Source of the DNA: Knufia peltigerae | Taxonomy: Eukaryota > Ascomycota > Eurotiomycetes > Chaetothyriales > Trichomeriaceae | Length of the DNA: 64,000 bases | Assembly: GCA_030247855.1 (NCBI GenBank) | Contig: JAPDRN010000053.1 | Span: forward strand, 1 to 64,000 | Direction of reading: 5' to 3' | In this document: in pieces, positions 9,415 through 19,351 of the stretch | How positions within the stretch are numbered: the stretch's first letter is position 1 | Layout of the letters: each line of letters begins with the position of its first letter | Notes under the pieces: model-generated | Databases searched by the model: none | Seen by the model: the letters and a program-made list of their open reading frames with translations, nothing else | What the model was told of the DNA's origin: nothing | Program-made: the position numbers and the translations under genes

Positions 9415-10593
9415 CTACTGGTCGACTACAAAGCCATCTCTGTGCGGTCTCATTTTGATAGGTTGTGTCAGTGGAGGACGGATCTTGGTCGCATCCTCTC
9501 GCAAGTTGACTCCAAGTCCCGGTCCAGTAGGAATGTCGACGAACCCTTCTATGACGGGAGGGCAATGGTCGACAATGTCACTGCCGAGGTGTTGCATCGT
9601 CGACGTGAAGGCTCCGGCCTCGAAGCCCGTCGCGTACTCTTGGATAGCAAAGTTTGGCACCGAGGCGGCCACCTGCAGACAGGCAGCCAGGCCAATGGGT
9701 GAAAGGGGATTGTGAGGAACAATCTGGACGTTGTGAGCTTCGGCGATGGCCGCGACTTTTTTCGCGCCTGTGATGCCGCCGCAGAGGGCCACATCCACGC
9801 GGGCAAACTCCAACGCGTTTAGTGACAAGTGACTCTGAAACTCATAGATGGTACCAAACCGCTCGCCCGTCGCGATTGGGACTGACAATTTATCAGCCAC
9901 GCGTGCCATGGCCTCGGCGCTCTCCGGTCTGATAGGGTCCTCGACGAACATGGGATAGGTATCTTTGATATTGTTGCAAAAGGTGATTGCTTCCGCGGGG
10001 GTGAGACGACGGTGCAATTCAATGAGCAAATCGACCTTGTCGCCCACCACTTCGCGCATCCGCCTGACGTTTTCCTCGGCGTCCTTCATCTTCTTGATGT
10101 GGGTCTTGAACCAGACTTTATCCGTACCCTCGTCCAGAAAGGGGTTGATGTGACCGAATGCCGTGAAGCCACAGTCCATTTTCCGTTTGCATTCGGCGAG
10201 TACCTTTTCGATTGAATTTTCATAAATGTGTCCGTACACTCGAGCCTTGGTACGACATTTCCCTCCGAGCAGCTCGTAGATGGGCACCCCGAGAGCCTTC
10301 CCCTTGATGTCCCACAGCGCAATGTCGATTGCCGAAATGGCGGCATTGATGGCCAGTCCTTGGAAATAGCTGAAGCGGTGCATGACATTCCAGTGATGTT
10401 CAATGTCGAAAGCTCTCTTCCCGACCAGATACTCGGCAAACCTGGATATGGCAGTTGCAGCGGTAGTGATGTGACCCCATATACCTGCCTCGCCGTATCC
10501 GACGACACCCTGGTCCGTGACAATCCGCACAAACATAAATTGGCCTACATGGAGAGGTTCGACACTCGTGATACACATGTCGCTTGGCGCCAT
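9415..10593 (-). CDS. Mandelate racemase/muconate lactonizing enzyme family dehydratase (sugar-acid dehydratase-like)
   Basis: A single-exon enolase-superfamily protein of 392 aa from ATG 10593. The N-terminal capping domain is followed by the barrel. Metal-ligand positions are visible: LLIELHRRLTP (first acidic ligand), MFVEDPIRPES (second) and IATGERFG (third). VPHNPLSPIG supplies the His of the His-Asp dyad and the C-terminal segment has FAIQEYATG. The E-x-HRRLTP version is typical of the galactonate/mannonate dehydratase side of the family, which removes water from sugar acids or similar hydroxy acids to give 2-keto-3-deoxy products. The reading frame is open upstream of 10593, but that extension does not match the family N-terminus. 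It converges on the ketopantoate reductase-like gene with 105 bp between stops. Confidence 0.88.
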   Translation of the reverse strand: MAPSDMCITSVEPLHVGQFMFVRIVTDQGVVGYGEAGIWGHITTAATAISRFAEYLVGKRAFDIEHHWNVMHRFSYFQGLAINAAISAIDIALWDIKGKALGVPIYELLGGKCRTKARVYGHIYENSIEKVLAECKRKMDCGFTAFGHINPFLDEGTDKVWFKTHIKKMKDAEENVRRMREVVGDKVDLLIELHRRLTPAEAITFCNNIKDTYPMFVEDPIRPESAEAMARVADKLSVPIATGERFGTIYEFQSHLSLNALEFARVDVALCGGITGAKKVAAIAEAHNVQIVPHNPLSPIGLAACLQVAASVPNFAIQEYATGFEAGAFTSTMQHLGSDIVDHCPPVIEGFVDIPTGPGLGVNLREDATKIRPPLTQPIKMRPHRDGFVVDQ

Positions 10594-11356
10594 CTTTGAT
10601 TGAGTGGTCAGATGGCTTTGTGCCAACTTTGTTGTTGCTAACACAATGAATTGTGTCGAGATACTTAGTAAACAATATTGCTGCCTGAAAGCAAGGTGCC
10701 AGCCTATTAGGGCCGTCTCGATACTTTCCATGATTTGGAGATGACCTGACATTCGGGAAGTGGCCCATCATTCCGACGATGCCATCCGCTCGTTACCGAG
10801 CGGTAGGAAGGCCCAGTTGTCAAGCGTGGTCACACTGAGCGTCATTCCTACTGAACTGAATAGCCATATCTCACCAAGGGAGTGCTGTGCGGTTCAGCAG
10901 AAAGGTAGATGTCACTTCGGTGTTTGGCTCAGTGAGAGCTTTGGTATCTTCTTATGAGTATTGCAAGTGTTAGGTATCGTTGCAAGGAACACGGAGGCTT
11001 CTGTCGCTGCCCTCTTATGAGTAGACCTGTCAATACTGTTTCCTTCCACCGTGTCATGGCTTAGTGTCGCAATCGAGAAGACGCGTACATACAGTAGTTA
11101 CCAATCCTCTACATGGCTCTCGCCACTCGTATGGTCTAGATGCGGAGAATTTCGCACTCAGAAATCCTTCAAGAGCAGCTGACCCACTCAAATCATGAAG
11201 GGCCTAGTCTTTATTGGGGAACGGGGACCATCGTGGGGAAAAGCCCTGAGACACTGGAGCGAGCTCTCGCAACTTCACTCTTTCAACATTCGGATGCGAA
11301 CAGAGAGGGGCGCTATTGCCACGGTATCACTGTCCGATTGAAATTGATCAACTGCA
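10594..11356. promoter_or_regulatory. Divergent promoter region of dehydratase and transcription factor genes
   Basis: About 760 bp between divergently transcribed genes, so it should contain both promoters. If the transcription factor is the local regulator, its binding sites would be looked for here first. No clear palindromic CGG pair recognised. Confidence 0.35.
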
Positions 11357-14103
11357 ATGACGACTCTATCACCCCCAAGAACCAGTGCGTATCAATGCGG
11401 CATATGTCAGGAGCATTACAGCCGCCCAGACCACCTTATACGCCATGTAAGAACGCACACAAAACAGCGGCCGTTTGTCTGTGCCGTGTGCAGCAAGGCG
11501 TTCGCCAGGCAAGACTTGCTGAAACGACATTCTTTAGCTCATCACAGTACGGACTATGGTGCAAGTACGTCTCAGATTCAAGATGGTTCGCAGGCCTCTG
11601 GAAGATACGCTCCAAGAGTCCGACAGGCATGCCGGGCGTGTGCGCTGAAGAAACTCAAGTGTACAGACAGCAAACCCTGCCGGAGGTGCTCAGCCAAAAA
11701 CATCGCATGCGAATACGACCAGAGTCCAGAACCGGAGCCTCTGCAAGACCAGTCGCAAATGGTGGTTGAAGAGAACACGGCGGATAATTTATCAGTCCCG
11801 GTCGCAGGCTCAGATTCTCACCACACTCCTGTGAGTCCGGAGAGGAATTGGGTACAGCGACAACCAAGTGTCGAACATCATGTTGAAGCGTCGACCTCTT
11901 CCCAACCGATGTTCGGCCTACCGGTGCCTCGAACGGAGGGAAATCTGAGCTCATCCAATGATGCCATGTCCCTCGACGTCCTGGACTGTACGTTCGATCC
12001 TCGTGATTTGAATCATCCGATGAATCACATGGAAAATCTGAGCTCATCACACGATGTCGTGTCTCTCGACGTCTTGGGCTGCACGTTCGATCTACCAAGC
12101 TTCGGGGATTTCATCCAGCAAGATATAGACTCGAATTTCGGAGACCTCGATTTGGCTCTTCACCCGGATTTCGCCATGACACCTGCGGCCCAGTCCATCA
12201 ACAACCACGATTCGTCCAACTCTACAACCCTTGAATCGCCTGTGATGGGAATGGGCACAGAAGCATACCAAGGGTCTAACGTCCGGAGGGGATGGAATCC
12301 GACGCCTGGGGACACCAACTCAGAGACCGAAAGCCTGCAGCTACCGTCGAATGTCAGGTCGGAAGTCTTGTCGTCGACAGTACATGATAGTCACCTGGCA
12401 CTGAAACTGGATGACATGACTCTCAGTACGAGGGATAGGATCCTGGCCATGATTTACTCGAGGACTTCCAGATCGATTTGGGAGCGCCTGGGCACGACAT
12501 TTGAGTCAGTCGATGTCCTCAAAGCGATGATTCACCATGCTTTACTACATCTACAAGAGCAACAGATGATTCCCTTCATACACCTGGCCTCTTTCGATAT
12601 CAATGAACAATGTCCCGAGCTCCTAGGTGCTCTCTTGGCGTACGGTGCGGTCAGTTTGCCGTCAGCTACTATGCGGAAATTCGGATACGCCATGCAAGAA
12701 CTTGTTAGGCTCGCTGTAAACCAAAAGGTAGTGTATTTCTCTCCGTCCATCAATGTCTTTATGTATTAACAACAACTTTCCAGCTCGAAGATGAGCGTGC
12801 TTCGGTACGCGAGCTTGGCATGGCACAAGCTTATTACATTCAACTGTACTTAGGGTATTGGAGCGGCATCAGCGCAAAAATCGAAGTGGCAGAGAGCAGT
12901 TCGATGCTTGGGGCCACGATCCTTCGTAGGGGGAAAATGTTTCAAGCTGGGAACTACCAGCCACCGGAGGCGTTCTTGTCACTTGAGGGGCTATCTCTCC
13001 AGCAGCAATGGTTGAGGTGGGCGGCGCAAGAGTCGTGGACGAGGTTGGTCTACTTTGCCATGCTACACGACGCCGAGGTGTCCCTCTCCAGAAAACTCAA
13101 CCCTCTGTTCGCGTACTCAGAGATTGCCACCCCGCTTCCGGCGAGCAGCAAGCTGTGGGACGCCGCCACGGCCGACGAATGGCACGGTATCTTGATGCGA
13201 GATGACCAGCTCAGACTCCATCAGCCACACGCCATCAAACGTGTCCTGCGCGAACCGAAGCTGATCCATCAAGCCGAGCGAAACATCGTCGACACTTCCG
13301 CGGCGGCCGCGGCCTTGTTGGCCGGGTATTGGGGTCTGGTCTACGAATATCGCCAGATGGAAGCTCTTCAATCCGGTGTGGAGGACTGGAACAATTTCGT
13401 GCTGAAATCTCGACACGCAGAATTGACTTCCCTGCTGGAGCAGTTGAAAATGGAGCTCGCCGAGGTAGAACACCTGCGCACGGAGATTGTGCTCCTGCAG
13501 GAGCTGATTCTGTTGCACCTCAACGCGGCCTACTATGACATCTCGGCGTATTCAGGTCGTGGGACGATGGAAGACGCCCAAGCCGCGAAACCCTATGTCC
13601 AGTGGTGGTTCGAGAGCCAGCAAGCCCAACATGCCATTTGGCACGCGGGACAAATATTTCGCTTCACAAAAAGTCTCAGACCGGGGATGCTGTCCGACAT
13701 TTCCGTCATTGCCCTTTACCATGCCACCGAAACCATGTGGGTGTGGGGTTTGATGCAAAGGACCGTTCATCAGCAGCAGCAGCAACAGCATGCCGGATTA
13801 TCACTAGATGCAAGAGGAGGAACCAGCAGTAGCACCAGCATCGTGTCGTCTTCGGTGGTGCTGGACGGAGAAGAGACTTCTGTTGTCACCAGATTTTTGA
13901 GGTTGTCGCGCGGCCAACCAGGTGTGACGAGTTTGGCCAACCACTTTGTACCTCTCATCGAGCCAGCCTCGGTGTCTGATCTCGCAAACGACCTCATCAA
14001 GGGTAACTGGGGCTCTCAGATTCTTCCCTGGACGACGAGCGAGGTGTCTCGACTCGTGCAGGGATTTTCGAAAATTTGCCGCCGGAGACTCACCGAAGAT
14101 TAG
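11357..14103 (+). CDS. Hybrid C2H2 and Zn2Cys6 transcription factor with fungal-specific regulatory domain
   Basis: Two exons (11357-12727 and 12784-14103) encode 896 aa. Residues about 11-62 are two C2H2 zinc fingers (CGICQEHYSRPDHLIRHVRTH and CAVCSKAFARQDLLKRHSLAHH). Residues about 90-120 form a Zn2Cys6 cluster with the exact spacing C-x2-C-x6-C-x5-C-x2-C-x6-C (CRACALKKLKC then CRRCSAKNIAC). A long acidic, Ser-rich linker contains two near-identical blocks (NLSSSNDAMSLDVLDCTFDP and NLSSSHDVVSLDVLGCTFDL), an internal duplication. The C-terminal half is the fungal middle-homology domain (PF04082 type), with WLRWAAQESWTRLVYFAMLHD. Such hybrids regulate metabolic genes. Position beside the dehydratase, P450 and acyl-CoA ligase suggests local control; that is inference. 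Confidence 0.92.
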
Positions 14104-14475
14104 GTAGGTAGGTATGCGGGAATGTGCATGTATGAATGAGTATGTATGCAAGAATTATATCAATGTTTAGTACGGAGTATAGTACATGTATATGGTAGGA
14201 GAGGAGATGTATCTTCGGTTTCCTCGCGCACAGATAGGTTCAGGACTCTTCTTGTGGTGGGTCAGTGTTCCAGACTACTCCCTAATCTACACACGTATAG
14301 ACACCCAGATTCATGCATCCGTGGTAACCGGTGGCCTATCGCTTTTGCAATAGCGTTCCCCATTTAGGTGTGATTGGGAGTGTCCAAGACACAACTTTTG
14401 AGTGAAAACAAAAGGAAACAGGCTCGCTCCTCAATATCAAAATGTGTGAACAAGTATCAATTTAGAGGTTTCCAA
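14104..14475. other. Convergent intergenic region
   Basis: These 372 bp separate the transcription factor and P450 3' ends. They contain a TACGGAGTA motif at 14171-14179. No gene seen. Confidence 0.5.
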
Positions 14476-16104
14476 TTAACGTTTCCGGTCAGCCTCGTAC
14501 GGCGTCACGTAGAAAGTCTTGTTCTTGGGTTCCAGGACGCCGTTGTCTTCCTGCCGCATGAAATCGGTGTCCATGGCGGGGGTAGGAATGACATCGTAGA
14601 GCTGATACAGCCGACACACCGTCAGCGTCAAGGCCATCTCCGCCAAGTGCTGTCCGATACAATTTCGAGGACCGTAACTGAAGGGGCGAGACATCTTTTT
14701 CATCTCGGGGGTCGGGGATTCCCAGCGTGACGGGTCGAAGGTGAGTGGGTTGGGAAAGACACCCGGATCTCGAGCCGTCGTGTAGGTACACGTCTCGACG
14801 AGGACCCCCTTGGGGACGAAACGGCCGCTGATCATCTTTCCGGGAGACAGGCGCGGTCCCGAGGCGTTGAGGGGGCCCCATAGCCTGAGGGTTTCGGAGA
14901 TGGCACACTTGAGGTATACCTGTATTGTCGACGAATTTTAGTGTCAGTAGAGATGCAATGTGTTTTTTTTCAAGCAATAGGGACAGAAATTGGTTCGGGT
15001 CTGTGTGTTTTACTGGATACTTACCAATTGAGATGCTCTCTCATAGTTTGGCATCACCTCCGGGTCGGGGAAGGCTTCCCGGATCTCCTGGACCAATTGA
15101 CCTCTGATCTTTTCGTTCCTCCCACACTCCCACAGTAAGAATGTCAATGTCGCAGAGGTCGTGCCCGAGCCCGCGGCGAGAAACAGAATGCTGTGCTCGA
15201 TCAAGTCCTCTCTGGTCAACTTGGACCCTGTATCGGGGTCGACGGCTTTGGCCAAGTTGTTGAGAAGAGTCCCTTCCTGGCTGCTGCTGTCGGTCTTGTC
15301 GACGATATTCCCTGATGATGACGATGATGATCGATAATTACTCTTCTCAAGGAACGCATCGACGTTTACAGAGGCGAACTCGATCAGTCTGTTCAAGCCC
15401 GCGAGGCCTTCTTGGATCCCTCGCAGAGGAACGTAGCGTGCGATAGGCACGAAAGCGACCAAGGGGACGACGCTGAAATAATGTGAAATGTCTCGACGCG
15501 CCGTCAGGTTTTGACCTTTTAGACAATCAAAAGACCGACCGAAGCTCAGCCAACTGACAATGTCGAGGTACAGCTCGTAAGTCCTGGATAGCATGTCGAC
15601 CTCTTTGCCGCGGTTGCCGGCCACGGTGCGGTCGACGTATTGTTGCACTTTTTCGGCGATGAGTGGTTCCGAATCGGCCAACCCTCGCAGCGAGAAGCTG
15701 TGGGACAACAGACGCCGGAGACGGCCATGGATGACGCGGTCGGTGGTGCTCAAAAGGTTTGGGTTTCCGAGCACGCTGAAACCTTCGTAGACCGTTGGAT
15801 CTTTCAGGCACGGATTCGAACTGGGCCCGTAGATGTCCGTCCACGACTGAAGATCCGAAAATATGAGGTGATTTGTGCCGGCGCGTACGGGGCTCCCGTA
15901 GCGCAGTAGCATGTCATGATGCCTGAACGTCCTCGAACCCTTGACGATGGCATAAAGGTCCAAAAAATCCGTAAACCTCGCGATCCATGGGCCGGGACAT
16001 GATGACAGAGGATGGAACCAAATCCGCCTGACAACGACCGCGAGGAGGACCAGGCCTGTGGCGGCAAGTAAAGTGAAAAACATCCTTGTTGTCAACGGGG
16101 ACAC
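14476..16104 (-). CDS. Cytochrome P450 monooxygenase
   Basis: Two exons (16104-15025 and 14919-14476) encode 507 aa, usual for fungal ER-bound P450s. An N-terminal membrane helix (about residues 9-27) is followed by the proline hinge HPLSSCPGPW. The I-helix oxygen-binding motif is AAGSGTTSATL, the K-helix ExxR is SETLRLWG, the PERF-like stretch is FDPSRWESP, and the haem-binding loop is FSYGPRNCIGQHLAEMAL with the invariant Cys. The 105-nt intron sits at SQL/VYLKCA, just before the K-helix. A Ser-rich insertion is seen near residue 250 (SNYRSSSSSSGN). All catalytic motifs are intact. It needs an NADPH-P450 reductase encoded elsewhere. The substrate is unknown; it converges on the transcription factor. 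Confidence 0.95.
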
Positions 16105-16598
16105 AACACCATCATCCGTGAGTAGAATTGTTCCTGTTAAGCAATTGATTGCTTTGTGTGAGACGACCAGTGCTTTTTGTCAGAGCTCGTAGAGCCATTG
16201 CAAGAGCATGCCAATCACCAAAACTAGTTGGTGCGCTTTGAAGACGCAAAAGTCGCATGGTCATTCGGTGGGTCTTTTTCTCCACTGTCCCGAGCCCGAC
16301 CACCCTCCCGAGACCTGGATGCTCTGACCTGTGAATTTGCTCGCTCGGCAACCCTCTCGGATGCCCTCAAGCCAGCATGAAGTTCCATCTGATCCAGGAG
16401 ATCGGGCCACGAGAGGCTTTTTCAGGGGAAGGTTGATGTCGGTATGCCACTAGCGTCCATTTCGAGTAACGACCCTAGGCCCAGGGTTGCCACCACAAAG
16501 GATGAGAGAAAGCTTCATTTGCAAGCCTGTCGATTCGTCCAGTGTCAGAGCATAGAATTACTAACTGCGGTCCATGTGATAAACAAGAAGAATACAGA
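16105..16598. promoter_or_regulatory. Divergent promoter region of P450 and acetoacetyl-CoA synthetase genes
   Basis: About 490 bp between two divergent genes. No specific element recognised. Confidence 0.35.
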
Positions 16599-18822
16599 AT
16601 GGCCTCTGGAGAAGTTATACCGAGAAAGCTATGGGAGCACCACAACCCCGAGTCTACTCAGATGTGGAAGTTCCTAAAGAGTATGGAGAAGGTGACTGGA
16701 TCGAAATTTCCGGTAAAGCTGTCTCACGCCTGTCTTCAGTTTCATTTACACTGACGAGTTTTACAGAATTATGAGGACCTCTACAAGTACTCCCGTGATA
16801 ACATCTCGGACTTTTGGCGGCACTGCTTCAATTACTTGCCAATCGTCTACAGTGGGACGGTGCCGGATCGCGTTGTTGACGAAACCGCGAGAATAGATAG
16901 CATCCCAAGATGGTTTCAAGGCGTCAAGATGAACTTTGCCGAGAACATTTTGTTTTGTGGAGACGCTCAAGGAAGGCCTACGGTGAGCCCCGGGAAGGAA
17001 GACGACAAGATCGCCTGCACAGAGGTTCGCGAGGGCAGCTTTTTGGAGCCGATCCGACAGATCTCCTGGAAAGAGCTGAGACAGAAGGTTGGCCGTTGTG
17101 AGCAGGCAATGAAGGCACACGGTATCACAAAAGGGGATCGCGTGGCGGTAGTCTCGAGCACTTCGCTTGACACTCTCACGGTCTTTCTTGCCGTGACGGC
17201 TCTGGGTGGAATCTTTTCGAGTTCCAGCACCGATATGGGTGTGAAAGGGATCCTGGATAGGCTGACACAGATTCGACCGAAGCTGCTCTTCATGGACGAC
17301 GGAGCGTTGTACAACGGGAAGAAGATCGACCTACGGCAGAAGATGGCCGAGATCGTCAACGGCATGAAGGAAATCGAGGAGTTTAAAGGGGTGATTGCTC
17401 AAGTCCGATGGGCAAATTCACCGGCCGACATGACCGCCATACCTCGATGTATCTCGTGGAGTCAGTTCCTATCGGCAGCGACAACCTCGAAGCTCGAATT
17501 CGCACAACTCGACTTCTCCGATCCGTTCCTCATTGTGTACTCGTCGGGGACCACAGGCCAACCGAAATGTATCGTCCACGGTATCGGGGGGATCGTCCTC
17601 AACGGCCACAAGGAATGTAGGCTACATCGAGACATGGATCACGACTCATGCCAACTTCAGTATACGACGACGGGCTGGATCATGTACCTCGGTTCCGTCC
17701 AAGGTCTTCTCACTGGGTGTCGCATGATCATGTATGACGGCAATCCCTTTGTTCCGAATCCAAGGAACTTTTTACGCCTGGTGGCGCGAGAAAAAGTCAC
17801 CCACTTGGGCATCAGCCCTCGATATCTTCAAACCTTACAAACCAACAAAATCAAACCGAGAGAAGAGAACGATTTCAGCAACCTCAAAGTAATGACGAGT
17901 ACAGGCATGGTTCTATCCAACGCACTTTTCGAATGGGTCTATGATGTCGGGTTCCCACGCCACATCCAACTCGACAACATTTCAGGGGGCACAGATGTCG
18001 GTGGCTGCTTTGGCTGTTCGAATCCCGTCCTGCCAATCTACACCGGTGGTTGTCAGTCATTGTCTCTTGGTATGGCCGTCTCCGTCCTCGATTCGACGAT
18101 CGAAGGTGGTAGAGGTGTCAAAGGTGTACCGGTCAAGGACGGCGAATCTGGGGAGTTGGTCTGTACCAAAGCTTGGCCTTCCATGCCGGTTGCGTTCTGG
18201 GGCGAGTCCGGAGGCCGAAGATATTTCGAGAGTTACTTTGAAAAGTTCGACGATTGTTGGACACACGGCGACTTCATTCAGATCAACACCAGTACCACGG
18301 GTCAAGTCATGTTCTTGGGCCGTGCGGACGGAGTACTCAACCCCAGTGGAGTGAGATTCGGAAGCTCCGAGATCTATTCGGTCATTGAAGGTAAATTTTC
18401 AGACGTCGTCGCCGACTCCATCTGTGTGGGACAACGTCGACCGCAGGACAGTGACGAGAGTGTGATGTTGTTTCTGTTGATGAAACCCGGACAAAGATTT
18501 ACGTCGACATTGGCCAAATCGATCAAGGAGGCCATCCGGAAGGAGTACAGCCCGAGGCATGTGCCAAAGTACGTCTTCGAGACGCCTGAGATTCCGGTAT
18601 GCCTTCCTCGTCGTGTGATACGCTTGTTTATTTGCTGACACGCTGTTAACAATATCATAGACGACGGTGAACCTCAAAAAGGTGGAACTACCTGTGAAGC
18701 AGATTGTCAGCGGCAAGACCATCGAACCTTCTGGCACGCTGCTCAACCCTCAAAGTCTTCGTTACTATTACCAGTTCGCAAAGGATGAAAATTTGACGAC
18801 AGGACCAACTTCGAAGCTGTGA
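16599..18822 (+). CDS. Acetoacetyl-CoA synthetase
   Basis: Three exons (16599-16712, 16767-18596, 18661-18822) encode 701 aa, the length expected of acetoacetate-CoA ligases (ANL superfamily; acetoacetate + ATP + CoA to acetoacetyl-CoA). The N-terminus LWEHHNPESTQMWKFL and YSRDNISDFWRHCFNY are characteristic of this subfamily. The AMP-binding loop is IVYSSGTTGQPKCIVHG; GGTDVGGCFGC, THGDFIQIN and FLGRADGVLNPSGVRFGSSEIY follow. The catalytic lysine region near the C-terminus is VELPVKQIVSGK. Short first and last exons join in frame and restore family sequence. Such an enzyme can salvage acetoacetate from leucine or aromatic degradation, so its place next to a dioxygenase-bearing gene set may be functional. 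It could also activate a related beta-keto acid. Confidence 0.92.
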
Positions 18823-19351
18823 TATGTTGGCTTTCTCTCCGGGATTGCTCTCGCCATGCCTGCGATGTTTATCACTAACTGTCAAACTTGGTCATGGTGA
18901 CACCTCCTTATTCTAGGGCCTTTGATATAGTCACCATAACCTCGCTCCAGACCTTCAAGGGGACCCAATAGAGACTCTTTTACCTTCAAACTTGCTCTCA
19001 GACCTGTGATAACTATGCTTGAACTGGGGGGAATATAGTTTCCTATTAGAAATTGGCGTAGCTTTCGATGTGGAAGGGTTGAGGTGAAGATAGATACTTT
19101 TGGATGCCAGATATACAGAACACACGATCTCATTGGCAACTAAATGTATGCTCTAGCAGCCCATCAAACTGATTTCTTTCCACCGTCACTTCTCCTTGCG
19201 CCTAACGACCTTCGGGTTGCTTGCTGTGCAAAAGCCGTCAGCACGCTCTCTGTCCCCCATTTATCGAAGAGCCACCACCTCACATTTCGCCCGTGGTTAC
19301 ACTGGTGTCCCTTGATGTATTTTCACGATGCATTTCCAATCGCGCCACACA
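18823..19351. other. Convergent intergenic region
   Basis: About 530 bp between two gene 3' ends. No gene, repeat or RNA recognised. Confidence 0.4.
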
